A stretch of 13,603 nucleotides of DNA from Pirellulales bacterium (GCA_030605745.1 JAUWHT010000246.1:1-13603), one strand, 5' to 3'. Positions 1 through 7,186 are shown, numbered from the stretch's first letter. A program made the numbers and translations. The notes: generated by a model not told the origin, from the letters alone.

Positions 1-28
1 CCCTAACCCTCTCCCGGAGGGGGAGGGG
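1..28. repeat. Edge fragment of a CT-rich/GA-rich inverted repeat
   Basis: The first 28 bases have a pyrimidine-rich half (CCCTCTCCC) followed by a purine-rich half (GGGGGAGGG) that can pair with one mismatch. This is the look of a dispersed intergenic repeat. It is cut by the window edge, so its full extent is unknown. No gene is seen between it and the palindrome at 110; a phoH-like gene might lie further upstream, but only by analogy with other genomes. Confidence 0.4.
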
Positions 29-109
29 ACTCGCATCGGTAATTTCAAAACACGTTCTAAGAAACACGGTCCCAAAAAGCGACACTAATACTACAACAAC
101 GCTAAGTTC

Positions 110-216
110 GTTTAGCCGCCGGGCTTGCCCGGCGCGTTCTACCTGTTGGGGTGGCAGTTCAACTGCCACCCCAGCGCCTCGAACGCAAACGCGCCGGTCA
201 AGCCCGGCGGCTAAAC
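110..216. repeat. Nested palindromic element upstream of the HD gene
   Basis: Two 27-base arms (110-136 and 190-216) are inverted copies with one mismatch. Each arm can also fold on itself: in the left arm GCCGGGC (118-124) pairs with GCCCGGC (127-133). Between the arms is a second, almost perfect palindrome at 147-173, with a 13-bp stem around a single central base. The right arm ends 5 bases before the ATG at 222, so the element fills the space where a promoter or 5' leader would be expected. The two-armed design resembles REP/BIME elements. Its effect on expression of the following gene is unknown. Confidence 0.8.
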
Positions 217-221
217 CGACT

Positions 222-1895
222 ATGGCAATTGGCGCCATGCCCACCAGTAGTCAAAAGCGTACCCGGTCCGAACGTGTGGCCCGGTTGGAATTGCCTCCCG
301 GGCAGTGGGAGCGTGCTTGGACCGGGCTGCGCCGACGCGACCTGTTGGGGCGGATCGGACTGGCTCTGTTGGCAGCACTGCTGATGGGTGGAATGATCCG
401 GGCGTGGGACCCGCCGTTTGAGTACCGGACCGGCTATACTCCGGACCGCGACGTGGTGGCCCGGGTTGCCACCACGGCGGAAGTCCAAGAGAGTTACCGG
501 CCTGGGCAGTTGCTGGCCGCGGCGGGCCAGCCGCTTAGTGCAAAACAAATCCGCCTGCTGCGAGCGGAATATCAACAGGCAATGACCCAACGCCCGATCG
601 GCCGGCGGGTCACACGCGCAGCGGCCATAGTGGCCTTGATCTTTGCCATGTTCAGCCTCTGTGGCATCTACATGCGCTATCGCCAGCGCGGACCACTGGC
701 CAGTTGGACCCGCTTGAGCGTAATGTTGGCCCTGGCGATAATCACCGTGGCACTATCCCGCTGGGTCGCGGTCGACGCATGGCGAGCGGAAATCATCCCA
801 TTGATGCTCTTCGGCATGACTATGGCCATCGCCTATCGCCAGGAATTGGCGCTGTTGCTCTCCGGGGTCTTGGCACTGATTCTCGTGCTGGCCATCGGAC
901 AGGGCCTGTACGAATTCCTGCTGTTGATGGGTGTAACCGCCACGGCCGACTTGAACGTGGGACACATTCGCAGCCGCAGCAAACTGATCTACATCGGTCT
1001 TTTCGCCGGGGGCGTCGCACTGCTGCTGCAGGTCATCTTGGGGCTGGTCGACAACCAACCGCTGGACTGGAAATTGATGACCGATGCGGCGCGCAGCGGG
1101 CTATGGGCACTGGTGGCCGGCTTCCTGATGACCGGCTTGCTGCCGTTCATCGAGCGTCTGTTCGGCGTACTGACTGATCTGAGCCTGCTGGAACTTGGTG
1201 ACGTGTCGCATCCGCTGTTGCAGCAACTCATCCACCGGGCGCCCAGCACCTACAACCACTCGGTTACCGTCGGCTCGATCGCCGAAGCCGCCGCCGAAAG
1301 CATCGGCGCCCGGGGGCTGTTGGTTCGCGTGGGGGCATACTTCCACGACATCGGCAAGATGCTCGATCCGAAATTCTTCGTCGAGAACCAGGGCTCCGAT
1401 GCCAACCGCCACGAAACGCTCGTGCCGGCCATGAGCAGCCTGGTCATCGTTGCACACATCAAGGACGGCGCCCGACTGGCTCGAAAGGAGCACCTACCCC
1501 AGCCGATCATCGATCTGATTCAACAACATCACGGCACTACCAGGGTGGGATTCTTCTACGAACGGGCAAGCGAACAGAAGCAGTCTGACCCCAACGGGGG
1601 CAACGTCGATGAAAGTACCTATTGTTATCCTGGACCTAAACCACAAACCAAGGAAGCCGCCGTGTTGATGCTGGCCGACGCCGTGGAAAGCGCCAGCCGC
1701 ACGCTGGTCGATCCTACGCCCGCTCGCATCGAACGCCTGGTACGTGAGATCGCTGAACACCGCCTGCAGGGCGGCCAGTTCGACGAAAGCGGCCTCACAC
1801 TAAGGGAACTCCGCACCATCGAACAAAACATGGTCAAGTCGCTGGCCGCCATCTACCACGGACGACTCAAGTACCCCGGTCAGAGAACAACGTGA
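222..1895 (+). CDS. pgpH: 7TM-HD (PgpH-type) cyclic-di-AMP phosphodiesterase-like membrane protein with shortened extracellular domain
   Basis: This is a membrane protein of the 7TMR-HD family. Characterised members (PgpH) hydrolyse cyclic di-AMP with a cytoplasmic HD domain. An N-terminal membrane helix lies at about residues 43-60, then a short extracytoplasmic stretch (about 61-127), several helices (about 132-315) and the HD domain (about 325-550). Metal-site motifs are visible: H346 in TYNH, HDIGK at 375-379, H397, H412 and HHGT at 436-439. The extracytoplasmic part is only about 65 residues, whereas the family normally has a much larger one of about 200-300, so an internal part appears missing while both flanks remain. 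The start at 222 lacks a Shine-Dalgarno and sits just after a palindrome; ATG 237 is an alternative. ybeY follows closely, as in the pgpH-ybeY pair of Firmicutes. The HD assignment is firm; the substrate is inferred from the family. Confidence 0.88.
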   Translation: MAIGAMPTSSQKRTRSERVARLELPPGQWERAWTGLRRRDLLGRIGLALLAALLMGGMIRAWDPPFEYRTGYTPDRDVVARVATTAEVQESYRPGQLLAAAGQPLSAKQIRLLRAEYQQAMTQRPIGRRVTRAAAIVALIFAMFSLCGIYMRYRQRGPLASWTRLSVMLALAIITVALSRWVAVDAWRAEIIPLMLFGMTMAIAYRQELALLLSGVLALILVLAIGQGLYEFLLLMGVTATADLNVGHIRSRSKLIYIGLFAGGVALLLQVILGLVDNQPLDWKLMTDAARSGLWALVAGFLMTGLLPFIERLFGVLTDLSLLELGDVSHPLLQQLIHRAPSTYNHSVTVGSIAEAAAESIGARGLLVRVGAYFHDIGKMLDPKFFVENQGSDANRHETLVPAMSSLVIVAHIKDGARLARKEHLPQPIIDLIQQHHGTTRVGFFYERASEQKQSDPNGGNVDESTYCYPGPKPQTKEAAVLMLADAVESASRTLVDPTPARIERLVREIAEHRLQGGQFDESGLTLRELRTIEQNMVKSLAAIYHGRLKYPGQRTT

Positions 1896-1898
1896 TAC

Positions 1899-1926
1899 AA
1901 TGATGAATGATGAATGCTAAATGCTG
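1899..1926 (+). repeat. Four heptamer units spanning the pgpH-ybeY junction, with a six-codon mini-ORF
   Basis: Four consecutive 7-base units (AATGATG, AATGATG, AATGCTA, AATGCTG) fill the gap and run into ybeY. An ATG at 1900 opens a six-codon frame that ends with TAA at 1918-1920, directly against the ybeY ATG at 1921. The pgpH stop (1893-1895) is 4 bases before that ATG. The layout would allow ribosomes to pass from pgpH through the mini-ORF to ybeY. Coupling is inferred; the repeat and reading frames are seen directly. Confidence 0.5.
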
Positions 1927-2355
1927 AAGATCGAGGTGACCAACGAACAGACGAACGTGCCGCTGGACGAACAGCGGCTCGAAGATGCCGTGCGAATGAT
2001 CCTTCAGGACGGGTCCGTGGCCAATGCCCGGATCAGCGTGGCAGTGGTGGATGACCCGGCGATTTGCAAGTTGCACAGGAGGTATCTCGAAAAGGACGGG
2101 CCGACCGACGTGTTGAGTTTCGTCTACCAGCGCAGCGGGGAGTTTCTGGAGGGGGAGGTGATCGTCAGTGCCGAGACGGCCGACGCCACCGCCCCGCGGT
2201 TCGACTGGCCGGCCCAGGATGAGTTGCTGCTGTACGTGATCCACGGTACGCTTCACTTGGTGGGCTACGATGACACGACGGTGGAAGCAGAGGCCGAAAT
2301 GCGCCAGCGGGAACAAGCGTACCTGGCCCGCTTCGGGTTGCAAGGACGCTACTGA
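1921..2355 (+). CDS. ybeY: YbeY endoribonuclease (16S rRNA maturation factor)
   Basis: This is a metal-dependent single-strand RNase of the UPF0054 family, used in 16S rRNA 3'-end maturation and ribosome quality control; it acts in the cytoplasm. The 144-residue length fits the family. The PTDVLSF signature is at residues 61-67 and the metal-site helix at 107-118 reads IHGTLHLVGYDD. Two of the three zinc ligands are present (H108, H112). The third, His in the usual HGxLHLxGYDH motif, is Asp here (D118). Asp can bind metal, so the enzyme may still work. The start at 1921 is fixed by an in-frame TAA immediately upstream. Its place between pgpH and corC/recO matches conserved neighbourhoods. Confidence 0.93.
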   Translation: MLKIEVTNEQTNVPLDEQRLEDAVRMILQDGSVANARISVAVVDDPAICKLHRRYLEKDGPTDVLSFVYQRSGEFLEGEVIVSAETADATAPRFDWPAQDELLLYVIHGTLHLVGYDDTTVEAEAEMRQREQAYLARFGLQGRY

Positions 2356-2368
2356 CCACAACACTAGG

Positions 2369-2460
2369 TTCACCACGGAGATCACGGAGAAAAGATGAAG
2401 GATGAATAACCATCTTCTGTCTTCTGATCTTCTCCGTGATCTCCGTGCCTCCGTGGTGAA
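2369..2460. repeat. CACGGAG-type inverted repeat between ybeY and corC
   Basis: The left arm (2369-2391) and right arm (2430-2460) are inverted copies made of stacked CACGGAG/CTCCGTG words, separated by a 38-base loop. The right arm has one additional 8-base word, so the stem carries a bulge. A second element of the same family lies at 4541-4623. The repeat occupies most of the ybeY-corC gap. It could stabilise or attenuate the transcript, but there is no U-tract to suggest a standard terminator. Confidence 0.8.
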
Positions 2461-2475
2461 AAGGAAAAAGGCCCC

Positions 2476-3771
2476 GTGAGTCTCGATCCGGTATTCTGGC
2501 TGGCAGTGGCCGGGCTGGTGGTAACGTGCCTGGCGGCGATCGGAGCCAAGTCGCTTGCTGAGTTCTCGCCCCATGAACTGAAAGAGATTTGCCGCCGGCG
2601 GAAGACTCCCGACCGGCTTGGCCATATCCTTCGGCGACGCGACCAGGTGGCCCTGGCCGCCGAAACCTTGCAGGTGGTGGCCACCGCGACATTCATCGGC
2701 AGCGGAATGTTCTGGATCTGGGCCAGATCGCACGCCGACACGCGGCCTGGGGCCGTGCTGCTGGCTTCTAGTGTGGCGGTCGGGGCCCTGGCGCTTCTGG
2801 CCGCCGAAATCTGGATCCCCTGGGCCGTCGTGCGGCTCTGGGCGGAACCGTTCCTGTACCACACCTGGCGCGCATGGCGGGCCGTCAGCTTCGTGCTGGC
2901 ACCGTTGGTCCTGGCCGCCCGATTCGTCGACGCCATGCTGCACCGCCTGGCTGGACGTGCTCCCGAGGTCCCCAACGAAGAATCGTTCGAGGACGACATC
3001 CGCACCATCGTCACAGAAGGACACCGCGAGGGCCTGTTGGAGGAAGACGCCCGGGAAATGATCGAAGGGGTGATCGAACTGAGCGACCTCGATGTTTCCG
3101 AGATCATGACCCCGCGCACCGACATGGTCTCCATGCCCACAACCCTTTCCTGGCAGGAGGCCCTGGAGTTTGTCATCAAGGACGGCCACACGCGAATCCC
3201 GGTGTGCAACAAGAACCGCGACGACATTGTGGGCATCCTCTACACCAAGGACCTGCTGCCCGAGCTGGCCAAGGGACCCGATCAGCCTGTGAAGCCCTGG
3301 ACCTCGCTGTTGCGAGAACCGTATTTCGTGCCGGAAACCAAGCCGATCGACCTGCTGCTCCAGGAGTTCCAACGCACCCGAAACCACATGGCCGTGGTGC
3401 TCGATGAATACGGCGGCGTGTCCGGACTGGTAACCATGGAAGATGTGCTCGAAGAAATCGTCGGTGAAATAGTGGACGAATACGACGAGGACATCGTGGA
3501 GGGTATTCGTCAACTCGACGACGGGCTGTGCGAAGCGCTGGGCAAGGTACACGTCGACGAGATCAATGAACGACTGGGACTAAAACTGCCCGATGAGGGC
3601 GACTTCGATACCATCGGCGGCTTCGTGTTCAGCGCGCTAGGCCACATCCCGGCGGTGGGCGAAGAAGTCGTCTCGGACAACGTGCAAATCACCGTGCTGG
3701 AAGCCACCCCGCGACGCATTCAACGTGTACGGATCGAAGTCCTCGACCGGCCTGGACAAGAAAGGGCATGA
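2476..3771 (+). CDS. CorC/HlyC-type CBS-domain membrane protein (CNNM family)
   Basis: This 431-residue protein belongs to the family named CorC, YbeX or hemolysin C-like, linked to Mg2+/Co2+ transport or homeostasis. The N-terminal part has hydrophobic segments at about residues 5-22, 62-82, 93-116 and 134-152, a reduced DUF21/CNNM-like region. Two CBS motifs follow, with MTPRTDM at 211-217 opening the first (about 205-265) and DEYGGVSGLVTMEDVLEEIV (310-329) in the second (about 275-335). A CorC_HlyC domain ends the protein (about 348-425). The start is GTG at 2476, with AAGGA at 2461-2465 upstream, and there is no closer ATG. It sits after ybeY, as ybeX does in Proteobacteria, and overlaps recO by 4 bases. 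The family call is firm; the exact ion is not known. Confidence 0.9.
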   Translation: MSLDPVFWLAVAGLVVTCLAAIGAKSLAEFSPHELKEICRRRKTPDRLGHILRRRDQVALAAETLQVVATATFIGSGMFWIWARSHADTRPGAVLLASSVAVGALALLAAEIWIPWAVVRLWAEPFLYHTWRAWRAVSFVLAPLVLAARFVDAMLHRLAGRAPEVPNEESFEDDIRTIVTEGHREGLLEEDAREMIEGVIELSDLDVSEIMTPRTDMVSMPTTLSWQEALEFVIKDGHTRIPVCNKNRDDIVGILYTKDLLPELAKGPDQPVKPWTSLLREPYFVPETKPIDLLLQEFQRTRNHMAVVLDEYGGVSGLVTMEDVLEEIVGEIVDEYDEDIVEGIRQLDDGLCEALGKVHVDEINERLGLKLPDEGDFDTIGGFVFSALGHIPAVGEEVVSDNVQITVLEATPRRIQRVRIEVLDRPGQERA

Positions 3772-4514
3772 ACGAAAAAGCCACCGCCATTGTGCTCCGC
3801 ACTGTCGAGTTCAGCGAAACGAGCCTGGTGGTCACACTATTCACGCGGGAATTCGGCAAGATAGGCGCTTTAGCGAAGGGGGGAAGACGGCTTAAAGGCC
3901 CTTTCGAGTCTGCTCTTGACCTGCTGGCCCTCTGTCGAATAGTCTTCCTCCGCAAATCGTCCGATGCCCTGGATTTGCTGACCGAAGCGAAGCTCCTGCG
4001 ACGGTTTCGCCCGCCTGGCCGCGAGCTGCTGAGTCTCTACGCCGGCTACTACGTCGCCGAGTTGTTGGGCGAACTGACTGACGATGACGACCCACATCCG
4101 AAACTATTTGACCTGGCCAACGAGACCCTCGGAGCCCTGGCCGCCGGAGAGCCGGTCCCTCGGCGGGTACTGCGGTTTGAACTCGGCGGGCTGCGGCTGC
4201 TGGGACACTTGCCCTCATTGGATACGTGTGTCCAGTGTGGAACCCGGGTCGAAGCAGCCGGCCGGGTCGCCTTCGGACAACTCGACGGCGGGGTGCTTTG
4301 CACTCGGTGTCGCCACGGAATGAAACAAGTCGTCTCGGTCAGCGCCGGCGCGCTGCGGACGATGACACAACTGGCCGACCTGGAGAGCCAGACTTGGCAT
4401 CGAATCGAAATCCATCCGCGCACCCTCGCTGAAACCCGCAGCGTGTTGAACCACTACTTCACCAACCTGTTGGGCCGAAAACCCCGGATGCACCAGTACC
4501 TACTACAACGCTAA
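3768..4514 (+). CDS. recO: DNA repair protein RecO
   Basis: RecO is the mediator that, with RecR and RecF, loads RecA onto SSB-coated single-stranded DNA in gap repair. The 248-residue length is typical. The N-terminal OB-fold opens with the family pattern ATAIVLRTVEFSETSLVVTL, and GRRLKGPFE is at residues 39-47. A helical domain follows, with a zinc-finger-like CxxC pair: C154/C157 and C178/C181. The ATG overlaps the corC stop in an ATGA arrangement, which fixes the start and implies translational coupling. It ends the + strand cluster; a CACGGAG hairpin follows between recO and the convergent protease gene. Confidence 0.92.
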   Translation: MNEKATAIVLRTVEFSETSLVVTLFTREFGKIGALAKGGRRLKGPFESALDLLALCRIVFLRKSSDALDLLTEAKLLRRFRPPGRELLSLYAGYYVAELLGELTDDDDPHPKLFDLANETLGALAAGEPVPRRVLRFELGGLRLLGHLPSLDTCVQCGTRVEAAGRVAFGQLDGGVLCTRCRHGMKQVVSVSAGALRTMTQLADLESQTWHRIEIHPRTLAETRSVLNHYFTNLLGRKPRMHQYLLQR

Positions 4515-4540
4515 CTTTATCACATCACAACCGAGCAAAG

Positions 4541-4623
4541 CACCACGGAGACACGGAGAATACGAAAAAGATAGAGCTACTATGATTAACGTTAAACTCC
4601 GTGATCTCCGTGTCTCCGTGGTG
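4541..4623. repeat. CACGGAG-type inverted repeat between convergent recO and protease genes
   Basis: A 19-base left arm (4541-4559) pairs perfectly with 4605-4623, and a further CTCCGTG word extends the right side to 4597. The loop is about 45 bases. It is the second member of the family at 2369-2460. It lies between the 3' ends of two convergent genes, so the hairpin could limit read-through from both sides, although neither strand has a clear U-tract. Confidence 0.8.
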
Positions 4624-4662
4624 AACTCAGCATTGCGGCACCAAATGCTAGCATCGTTTCCG

Positions 4663-5445
4663 TCACGGTGCGAATAGTCCGACCAGGATGTCGTAGCCGG
4701 CATGGGTGCCCGCAGCTATGCCGAAACCGCGGTAAACAAATAAGATAGAGAAGAACACGCCGGCCAAAAAGCGGAACATGAAACTAAACCAGTGGAACGC
4801 TTCGCCGTAGGTACCCACGTAATGAGCGGTAGCAAACAAGAAACTCGTCAACAGTACGGCGGCGATCATGCTCGACCGCGGAGCGGTCCCCAGCCGCTTC
4901 AACCCCCAAGCCACCGTCGAAAGCAAGATCAGGCGAAACAGCAGTTCCTCGTAGATTCCCGCCCCGAGGAATCCCACGGCCGCGCCGACGGTTGCAGCAA
5001 CGCTCAGTTCGAGGGGGGCCGCTTCGGTCTGTAGCAGGGCCCCTTGTAATTGTAACAGCAGCCGCAGGCAGATCGCCAGCAGGATCGACTCGCCTGCCAT
5101 GCCGTAGAGCAACCCGCCGGAAAGCCGCCAGGGCCGGCGCGTGGTGTAGTGCCATCCTAACAGGATGCACACGATGAGGATCGGCAACAGGAAATACTGC
5201 CCAAAGCCTACCAGATCCAAAAACTGCCGCAGCCAGGCATCGGCCCCGTTGCGGACCGCCTCTGGCCCCAACACCAGCACACCCGCCTCGTAAGTTGCCA
5301 GAAGCGGCGCAATAAACACCAGGCTGGCCAGCGGCCGGCGAGACTCCGTCCAGTATGTCTCGGCCAGCCGGGCCAGCGGGCTGCGACGTGGAGCTGCTGG
5401 GACCATAGGCATCTTAGGCACACGAGAGCAGGACGGACGCGTCAC
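4663..5445 (-). CDS. CPBP-family intramembrane metalloprotease
   Basis: This is a 260-residue multi-pass membrane protein of the CPBP (Abi/CAAX prenyl protease-like, Rce1-type) family. The three family motifs are seen: EELLFR at residues 166-171, FATAH at 204-208, and HAGYD at 248-252. These supply the glutamate and histidine residues of the intramembrane active site. About six to eight hydrophobic segments are visible from residue 38 onward. The start is GTG at 5445: a strong GAGGAAGG sits 6 bases upstream, while the ATGs at residues 12 and 14 have no ribosome site. It is convergent with recO and divergent from the glycosylase gene. The substrate is unknown; bacterial members act in peptide maturation, membrane regulation or bacteriocin immunity, and the neighbours do not discriminate among these. 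Confidence 0.88.
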   Translation of the reverse strand: MTRPSCSRVPKMPMVPAAPRRSPLARLAETYWTESRRPLASLVFIAPLLATYEAGVLVLGPEAVRNGADAWLRQFLDLVGFGQYFLLPILIVCILLGWHYTTRRPWRLSGGLLYGMAGESILLAICLRLLLQLQGALLQTEAAPLELSVAATVGAAVGFLGAGIYEELLFRLILLSTVAWGLKRLGTAPRSSMIAAVLLTSFLFATAHYVGTYGEAFHWFSFMFRFLAGVFFSILFVYRGFGIAAGTHAGYDILVGLFAP

Positions 5446-5451
5446 CGGGAA

Positions 5452-5459
5452 CCTTCCTC
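5452..5459 (-). promoter_or_regulatory. Strong Shine-Dalgarno for the CPBP protease
   Basis: On the minus strand this reads GAGGAAGG, 6 bases before the GTG start. It decides the start at 5445 over the downstream ATGs. Confidence 0.7.
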
Positions 5460-5485
5460 ATCTTCGACCCGCGCCGATGTACCGC

Positions 5486-5514
5486 TTGAGAGGGTGTTTT
5501 GAAAGTGCTAGCAT
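5486..5514 (+). promoter_or_regulatory. Possible sigma70-type promoter for the glycosylase gene
   Basis: TTGAGA (5486-5491) and TAGCAT (5509-5514) are 17 bases apart and lie just upstream of the ATG at 5531. The predicted start of transcription would leave a leader of only about 10 bases, which fits the lack of a Shine-Dalgarno. This is a consensus match only. Confidence 0.4.
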
Positions 5515-5530
5515 TTGAACAAAGCTTTCC

Positions 5531-6202
5531 ATGATGGCAACACTCACCGAGGTCTACGACCGGCTGCTCGATGCGTTCGGCCCCCAACACTGGTGGCCGG
5601 CCCGCTCGCCGCTGGAGGTCCTCGTCGGCGCGGTGCTGACGCAGAATACCAACTGGCAGAATGTCGAGAAGGCGATCGACAACCTCCGCCGGGCCGACCT
5701 GCTCGGGCCACATGCACTCTGTAACCTGCCGTCGGAAGAACTCCAGGAGTTGATTCGCCCGGCCGGGTACTTTCGCATCAAGGCGCGCCGGCTGCGCAGC
5801 CTGTTGACGTTTCTCGTTGAGCGATACGACGGCTCGCTGGAGGCCATGTTCAGCACGAACCTGTCCGAGTTGCGCGAACAGTTGCTCGCCGTGCACGGCA
5901 TCGGCCCGGAAACGGCCGATTCGATCCTGCTCTACGCCGGCGAACTACCCGTCTTCGTGGTCGATACCTACACCCATCGCGTGCTTGCCCGGCACGGCTG
6001 GATCGCCTTCGACGCCGACTATCACGAGATCCAGGATTACTTCCAAAGCAGTCTCCCAGAGAACGTAGCGTTGTACAACGAGTACCACGCGCTGCTGGTC
6101 CGCGTGGGCAGGGACTATTGTCGTAAGAAGAACCCCCAATGCGGTGTATGCCCTCTTGCCGAGTTGCTGCCCGACGGGGGACCACTCGAGCCGGAGTACT
6201 AG
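5531..6202 (+). CDS. Endonuclease III-related base-excision DNA glycosylase (HhH-GPD, COG2231-like)
   Basis: This 223-residue protein of the HhH-GPD superfamily should remove damaged bases, probably alkylated purines as in the MagIII branch. The early signature LTQNTNWQNVEKA (residues 36-48) is typical of that branch. The helix-hairpin-helix is at 119-130 (LAVHGIGPETAD) and the catalytic Asp is D145 in VVDTYTHR. The Lys that gives endonuclease III its lyase activity (KTAN motif) is Glu here (E127), so it is expected to be monofunctional. C197, C204 and C207 match the first three iron-sulphur Cys in spacing (C-x6-C-x2-C), but no fourth Cys follows. Two ATGs are adjacent at the start and either could be used. 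It is divergent from the protease gene. The fold is sure; the substrate is inferred. Confidence 0.87.
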   Translation: MMATLTEVYDRLLDAFGPQHWWPARSPLEVLVGAVLTQNTNWQNVEKAIDNLRRADLLGPHALCNLPSEELQELIRPAGYFRIKARRLRSLLTFLVERYDGSLEAMFSTNLSELREQLLAVHGIGPETADSILLYAGELPVFVVDTYTHRVLARHGWIAFDADYHEIQDYFQSSLPENVALYNEYHALLVRVGRDYCRKKNPQCGVCPLAELLPDGGPLEPEY

Positions 6203-6245
6203 GCCGCCGTGCCGGCGTCCAGGGTGAGAAGGACCGAAATGTTTA

Positions 6246-6263
6246 CCCGTCCTAAAGGACGGG
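6246..6263. repeat. Short perfect hairpin after the glycosylase gene
   Basis: CCCGTCCT and AGGACGGG form an 8-bp perfect stem around AA. It lies between the convergent ends of the glycosylase gene and the coiled-coil gene. No U-tract follows, so it is either a factor-dependent termination aid or another small palindromic repeat. Confidence 0.5.
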
Positions 6264-6314
6264 CCTAATACCGCCTACTGCCTACCGCCACGTGCGGTCG
6301 GCGAAGCTGCGTCT

Positions 6315-7109
6315 TCACGCACCTGACCTCTCTTTGATACTCCAAGCGTGTTGTTCGGCCTCTTCCCGCCGAGCAGCGGCCGGCCGGTCGAATTGGTCCT
6401 TCTGCATTTCCAGCTTCTTGTATTGTTCGGCCAGTTGGCCGCGGATGCGCTCGAGTTCATCCTTCTGAGATTGCAGTTCGGCGTTGGCCTGACGATACTG
6501 ATCGGCCAGCTTGGAGCGGATGCGGCCCAGGGACTGTGTCAAGGCAGCCGGCGGTACGGTGCCGGACAGTTCGCCCCAAAGCTCTTCGGTGGCCAGCCGG
6601 ATCTCCAGCGTCTCGCGGTGCATCCGACTCAACTCGGCGCGGAGCTTCTCCAGCGTTGCCTGGCATTGGTCTACCTGCTCGCTGCGACGCTCGACCGCCT
6701 GGCGCTGCTTCTCCAATTCCGCTAGCCGGCGGCGGCGCTCGGCATCCAACTGCTGTTGCTGCGTGCGGGCCTGCTGTTGAACCTCGCACTCGCGTTCGCG
6801 CAGCCAGAGCCGGGCAGCGCGGGCGTCGCGTTCCAGCCGCGCAGCCTGGGCGTTGACTTGCGACTGGCGATGATCAAGTTCCTTCTGTTGCAAACGCAGA
6901 TGAGAGGCCAACTGAGTGGCTTGCGTGCGGAGTTGCCGGGCAACTGCTTTAGACGGCACGGACTGCGTGGCCGCGGCGCCGCCGACCGCCACCTTGCCTA
7001 TCTCCCGTAGGTTCGCGATGTGTGGGGCGTCGACCCGGGTTGCACCGGACATCTTGGCCACGTTGTGGGCGGACTGCTCCTGGCAATCTTCGGTACTGAG
7101 CGTGGACAT
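6315..7109 (-). CDS. Coiled-coil protein of unknown function
   Basis: This 264-residue protein is very rich in Gln, Glu, Arg and Ala. Residues about 1-54 are low in helix formers. Long heptad-like helices cover about 55-165 and 193-260. Between them is a non-repetitive patch, RLATEELWGELSGTVPPAAL (171-190), with Trp and paired Pro, which looks like a conserved core. There is no signal peptide or membrane segment, so it is probably cytoplasmic. The start at 7109 has no ribosome site; M20 is an alternative. The reading frame is supported by its consistent composition and by the absence of any homologous frame on the other strand. I do not recognise an experimentally described relative. A structural or scaffold role is possible but unproven. 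It lies downstream of trxA on the same strand, separated by 287 bases and a hairpin, so it is probably not co-transcribed. Confidence 0.7.
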   Translation of the reverse strand: MSTLSTEDCQEQSAHNVAKMSGATRVDAPHIANLREIGKVAVGGAAATQSVPSKAVARQLRTQATQLASHLRLQQKELDHRQSQVNAQAARLERDARAARLWLRERECEVQQQARTQQQQLDAERRRRLAELEKQRQAVERRSEQVDQCQATLEKLRAELSRMHRETLEIRLATEELWGELSGTVPPAALTQSLGRIRSKLADQYRQANAELQSQKDELERIRGQLAEQYKKLEMQKDQFDRPAAARREEAEQHAWSIKERSGA

Positions 7110-7186
7110 CTCAACGAGTATTTAGAACCAAGGGCAAGCACTGGCGCGTCAAATTCCGCGCAATCGATAGGATTTCCCTAGATTCC

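Noticed and set aside
2382..3236. A 284-codon minus-strand frame inside corC
   Set aside because: Ser/Arg-rich translation without motifs, opposite a well-supported gene; a composition shadow.
1867..3552. A 561-codon open frame on the minus strand across ybeY and corC
   Set aside because: It is antisense to two genes with clear family motifs, crosses a palindromic spacer, has low-complexity His/Gln/Gly-rich composition and shows no domain. High GC content keeps this frame open.
4642..5517. Twelve-base inverted match (CAAATGCTAGCA and its complement) on both sides of the protease gene
   Set aside because: Around ten exact 12-base matches are expected by chance in a window of this size, and the match does not extend.
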